Assembly: GCA_006844635.1 (NCBI GenBank)
Contig: SPJO01000024.1
Location: 1 to 7,785, forward strand
Source of the DNA: Methylophilaceae bacterium
Lineage (GTDB): Bacteria; Pseudomonadota; Gammaproteobacteria; Burkholderiales; Methylophilaceae
Direction of reading: 5' to 3'
DNA length: 7,785 nt
In this document: positions 6,386-7,785 of the stretch, piece after piece
Position numbering within the stretch: the stretch's first letter is position 1
Layout: each line of letters begins with the position of its first letter
Notes under the pieces: generated by a model
What the model was told of the DNA's origin: nothing
Databases searched by the model: none
Seen by the model: only the letters and a program-made list of their open reading frames with translations
Program-made: the position numbers and the translations under genes

Positions 6386-7522
6386 ATGAATCGCCGTGAC
6401 TTTATCCGTTTTGCTGCTTTAAGTGGCCTGTCATTAGCAGGCTTACCTGGCATCAGTTTTGCCAGTGCCAATACAGACAACCGCTTTATTTTCATTATCC
6501 AACGCGGCGCTGCTGATGGCCTGAATACCGTTATTCCTTATGCAGACCCTGCCTACCAACAACTCCGTGGCGCATTGGCCATTAATGAAGGCACAAAACT
6601 AGATGGCTTATTCGCACTACATCCAGCCTTAAAAACAACGGCGAACCTTTACCAAAACAAACAGGCAATGTTTGTGCATGCTGTGGCTTCCCCCTATCGC
6701 AGCCGCTCGCACTTTGATGCTCAAAACGTCTTAGAAACTGGCGGTCAATCCGCTTATCAATTGAAAGATGGTTGGCTAAATCGCCTGCTAGGTTTGCTGC
6801 CTCCAGCCGCAAGTGATGCCATTGCCATTGCGCCTTCCATTCCAATGGCATTAAGAGGTGAAAAGTCAGCCAATGCATTTGCACCAACGAATTTGCGTGA
6901 TACACCAGACGACCTACTGCTCCGTGTTAGTGAGCTCTACGCACAAGACAGTCAACTTAACCCACTATGGACATCCGCCATGGAAGCCAATGATTTAGCG
7001 GGCGACACCAAAGCAAAACGAAACCCTGCTGGTATTGGCAAGCTAGCCGCAGAGTTCTTGAATAAAGAACATGGCCCGCGGATTGCTATGATTGAAACCA
7101 ATGGTTGGGATACGCATAGCAATCAAAATAACCGCTTAAAACGCCAACTGACTTCCTTAGACACATTGATTAATGCCTTACATAAACACCTTGGTGCTAA
7201 TTGGCAGAAAACCACTATCTTGGTCGCCACAGAGTTTGGTCGAACTGCCGCCGCGAATGGTACTGGCGGCACCGATCACGGCACGGCCTCCACCGCCATG
7301 CTACTGGGTGGTGATTTGAACGGCGGCCGCGTCCTCACAGACTGGCCTGGGCTTCAAAAAAGCAACCTTTACCAACAGCGGGATTTACAGCCCACCACCA
7401 ATTTAAATGATTTAATCACTTCTGCTTTGAGCGCCCGTTTTGGACTTGATAGCCAGCGGGTCGCTAGTAAACTCTTCTTGCAACCCAAGCAAAAAATCAT
7501 CACAGACTTAATACATAGCTAG
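6386..7522 (+). CDS. DUF1501 family protein with Tat-type signal peptide
   Basis: The product has 378 residues. The N-terminus NRRDFIRFAALSGLSLAGL has the twin arginines (3-4), a hydrophobic core and a likely cleavage site near SFASA (about 24-28), as in a Tat signal. It should thus be exported folded to the periplasm. Family blocks are IQRGAADGLNTVIPY (about 39-53), SRSHFDAQ near 110, GWDTH (240-244), TEFGRT (282-287) and GGTDHG (294-299), then LLGGDLNGGRV. The Asp/His/Glu residues in these blocks correspond to the metal-site positions of the alkaline phosphatase/sulfatase superfamily, to which DUF1501 has been related; no reaction is known to me. It is the last gene of the plus-strand cluster, one base after the DUF1800 stop. 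It is intact and of normal length. Confidence 0.93.
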   Translation: MNRRDFIRFAALSGLSLAGLPGISFASANTDNRFIFIIQRGAADGLNTVIPYADPAYQQLRGALAINEGTKLDGLFALHPALKTTANLYQNKQAMFVHAVASPYRSRSHFDAQNVLETGGQSAYQLKDGWLNRLLGLLPPAASDAIAIAPSIPMALRGEKSANAFAPTNLRDTPDDLLLRVSELYAQDSQLNPLWTSAMEANDLAGDTKAKRNPAGIGKLAAEFLNKEHGPRIAMIETNGWDTHSNQNNRLKRQLTSLDTLINALHKHLGANWQKTTILVATEFGRTAAANGTGGTDHGTASTAMLLGGDLNGGRVLTDWPGLQKSNLYQQRDLQPTTNLNDLITSALSARFGLDSQRVASKLFLQPKQKIITDLIHS

Positions 7523-7673
7523 ACCAAACAACACCGAACATGCCCAACTTTGTCAATATTCACTTACAATCAAGCCCAACCCTGTGCACAAAGCAATTGC
7601 CGAGAAGTCTAAGTTATGTCTATCAACTGGGGATAAGTTACTGAAAATATAGACTATTAACACAAGTACAATA

Positions 7674-7698
7674 AAAACCATTATTAAACAATGGTTTT
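7674..7698. repeat. Perfect 9-bp inverted repeat (possible operator or weak terminator)
   Basis: AAAACCATT (7674-7682) and AATGGTTTT (7690-7698) form a perfect 9-bp dyad around a 7-base loop. Only two pairs are GC and no T-run follows the stem, so it is a poor intrinsic terminator. A TACAAT box ends two bases before it (7667-7672). If that is a -10, the dyad would cover the start of transcription, as a repressor site would. No good -35 accompanies the box. Confidence 0.4.
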
Positions 7699-7722
7699 GG
7701 TATGGTTGTTGCTTCAATTTCA

Positions 7723-7785
7723 ATGCAGCATATAAAAGTTATTACGGCATTAGATTGGAAGTTTAAAAGAAGTGAGTTATACCAT
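7723..7785 (+). CDS. Possible start of a further gene, cut by the window edge
   Basis: From ATG 7723 a frame stays open for 21 codons to the edge (MQHIKVITALDWKFKRSELYH). There is no ribosome site before it and I do not recognise the sequence, so chance is quite possible. Alternatively AGTGAG at about 7768-7773 could serve a start codon at the very end of the window (the last bases are CCAT). Confidence 0.2.
   Translation, partial: MQHIKVITALDWKFKRSELYH

Noticed and set aside
6582..6905. Minus-strand open frame of 107 codons
   Set aside because: It lies entirely opposite the DUF1501 gene, whose family motifs are clear, and shows no motif of its own.
7523..7600. Terminator after the DUF1501 gene
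   Set aside because: I found no GC-rich stem followed by a T-run just after the stop. The 9-bp dyad at 7674 is AT-rich and lacks a T-tract.
7583..7636. DnaA-box-like words TGTGCACAA and TGGGGATAA
   Set aside because: They differ from TGTGGATAA by two bases and one base respectively. There are only two, and no dnaA, dnaN or AT-rich unwinding region is nearby, so an origin is not supported.

Overview
The window looks like a chromosomal segment of a Gram-negative proteobacterium. A gamma- or beta-proteobacterium with a moderately AT-rich genome is the best guess. The reasons are a c-type cytochrome of the di-haem peroxidase/RoxA-like kind, a Tat-type signal peptide, a signal-anchored LCAT-type lipase, and a sigma factor / DUF3619-like / DUF3106 gene order that I associate with these classes. 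No rRNA, tRNA, CRISPR array or insertion sequence is visible. There is no sign of recent transfer; the genes are ordinary, tightly packed chromosomal genes.

Left arm (1-3311, all minus strand, read right to left). A SAM-dependent methyltransferase of the Methyltransf_32 type (3311-2490) is followed after 58 bp by a membrane-anchored serine hydrolase of the LCAT/PDAT family (2431-944). Eleven bases later comes a RoxA-like / di-haem peroxidase-like cytochrome c (932 to the left edge, cut off after residue 310). The last two genes are packed like an operon. Both products should sit on the periplasmic side of the inner membrane.

Middle (3312-3508). A divergent, AT-rich promoter region separates the two arms. 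It holds a plausible housekeeping promoter for the methyltransferase on the minus strand. On the plus strand it holds a GGAACC box typical of ECF-sigma -35 elements in front of the sigma factor gene, but without a convincing ECF -10.

Right arm (3509/3515-7522, all plus strand). Five genes lie in a tight cluster: an ECF sigma factor, a small single-pass membrane protein of DUF3619 type (probable anti-sigma factor), an exported very basic helical DUF3106 repeat protein, a DUF1800 protein and a Tat-signal DUF1501 protein. Three junctions are overlaps or a 1-base gap, which points to one transcript and translational coupling. The simplest reading is an envelope-directed system in which an ECF sigma/anti-sigma pair controls an exported charged repeat protein and a DUF1800/DUF1501 pair. 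The biochemical job of that pair is not established.

The most notable feature is a break in the DUF3106 gene. The annotated frame ends at 4907, but the -1 frame carries on with another unit of the same repeat and ends at 4993 in a TGA that overlaps the DUF1800 start as ATGA. So a single base has been lost (mutation or sequencing error), or the ribosome changes frame.

Right end (7523-7785). This part is non-coding except for a possible gene start near the edge. It contains a 9-bp perfect inverted repeat just downstream of a TACAAT box.
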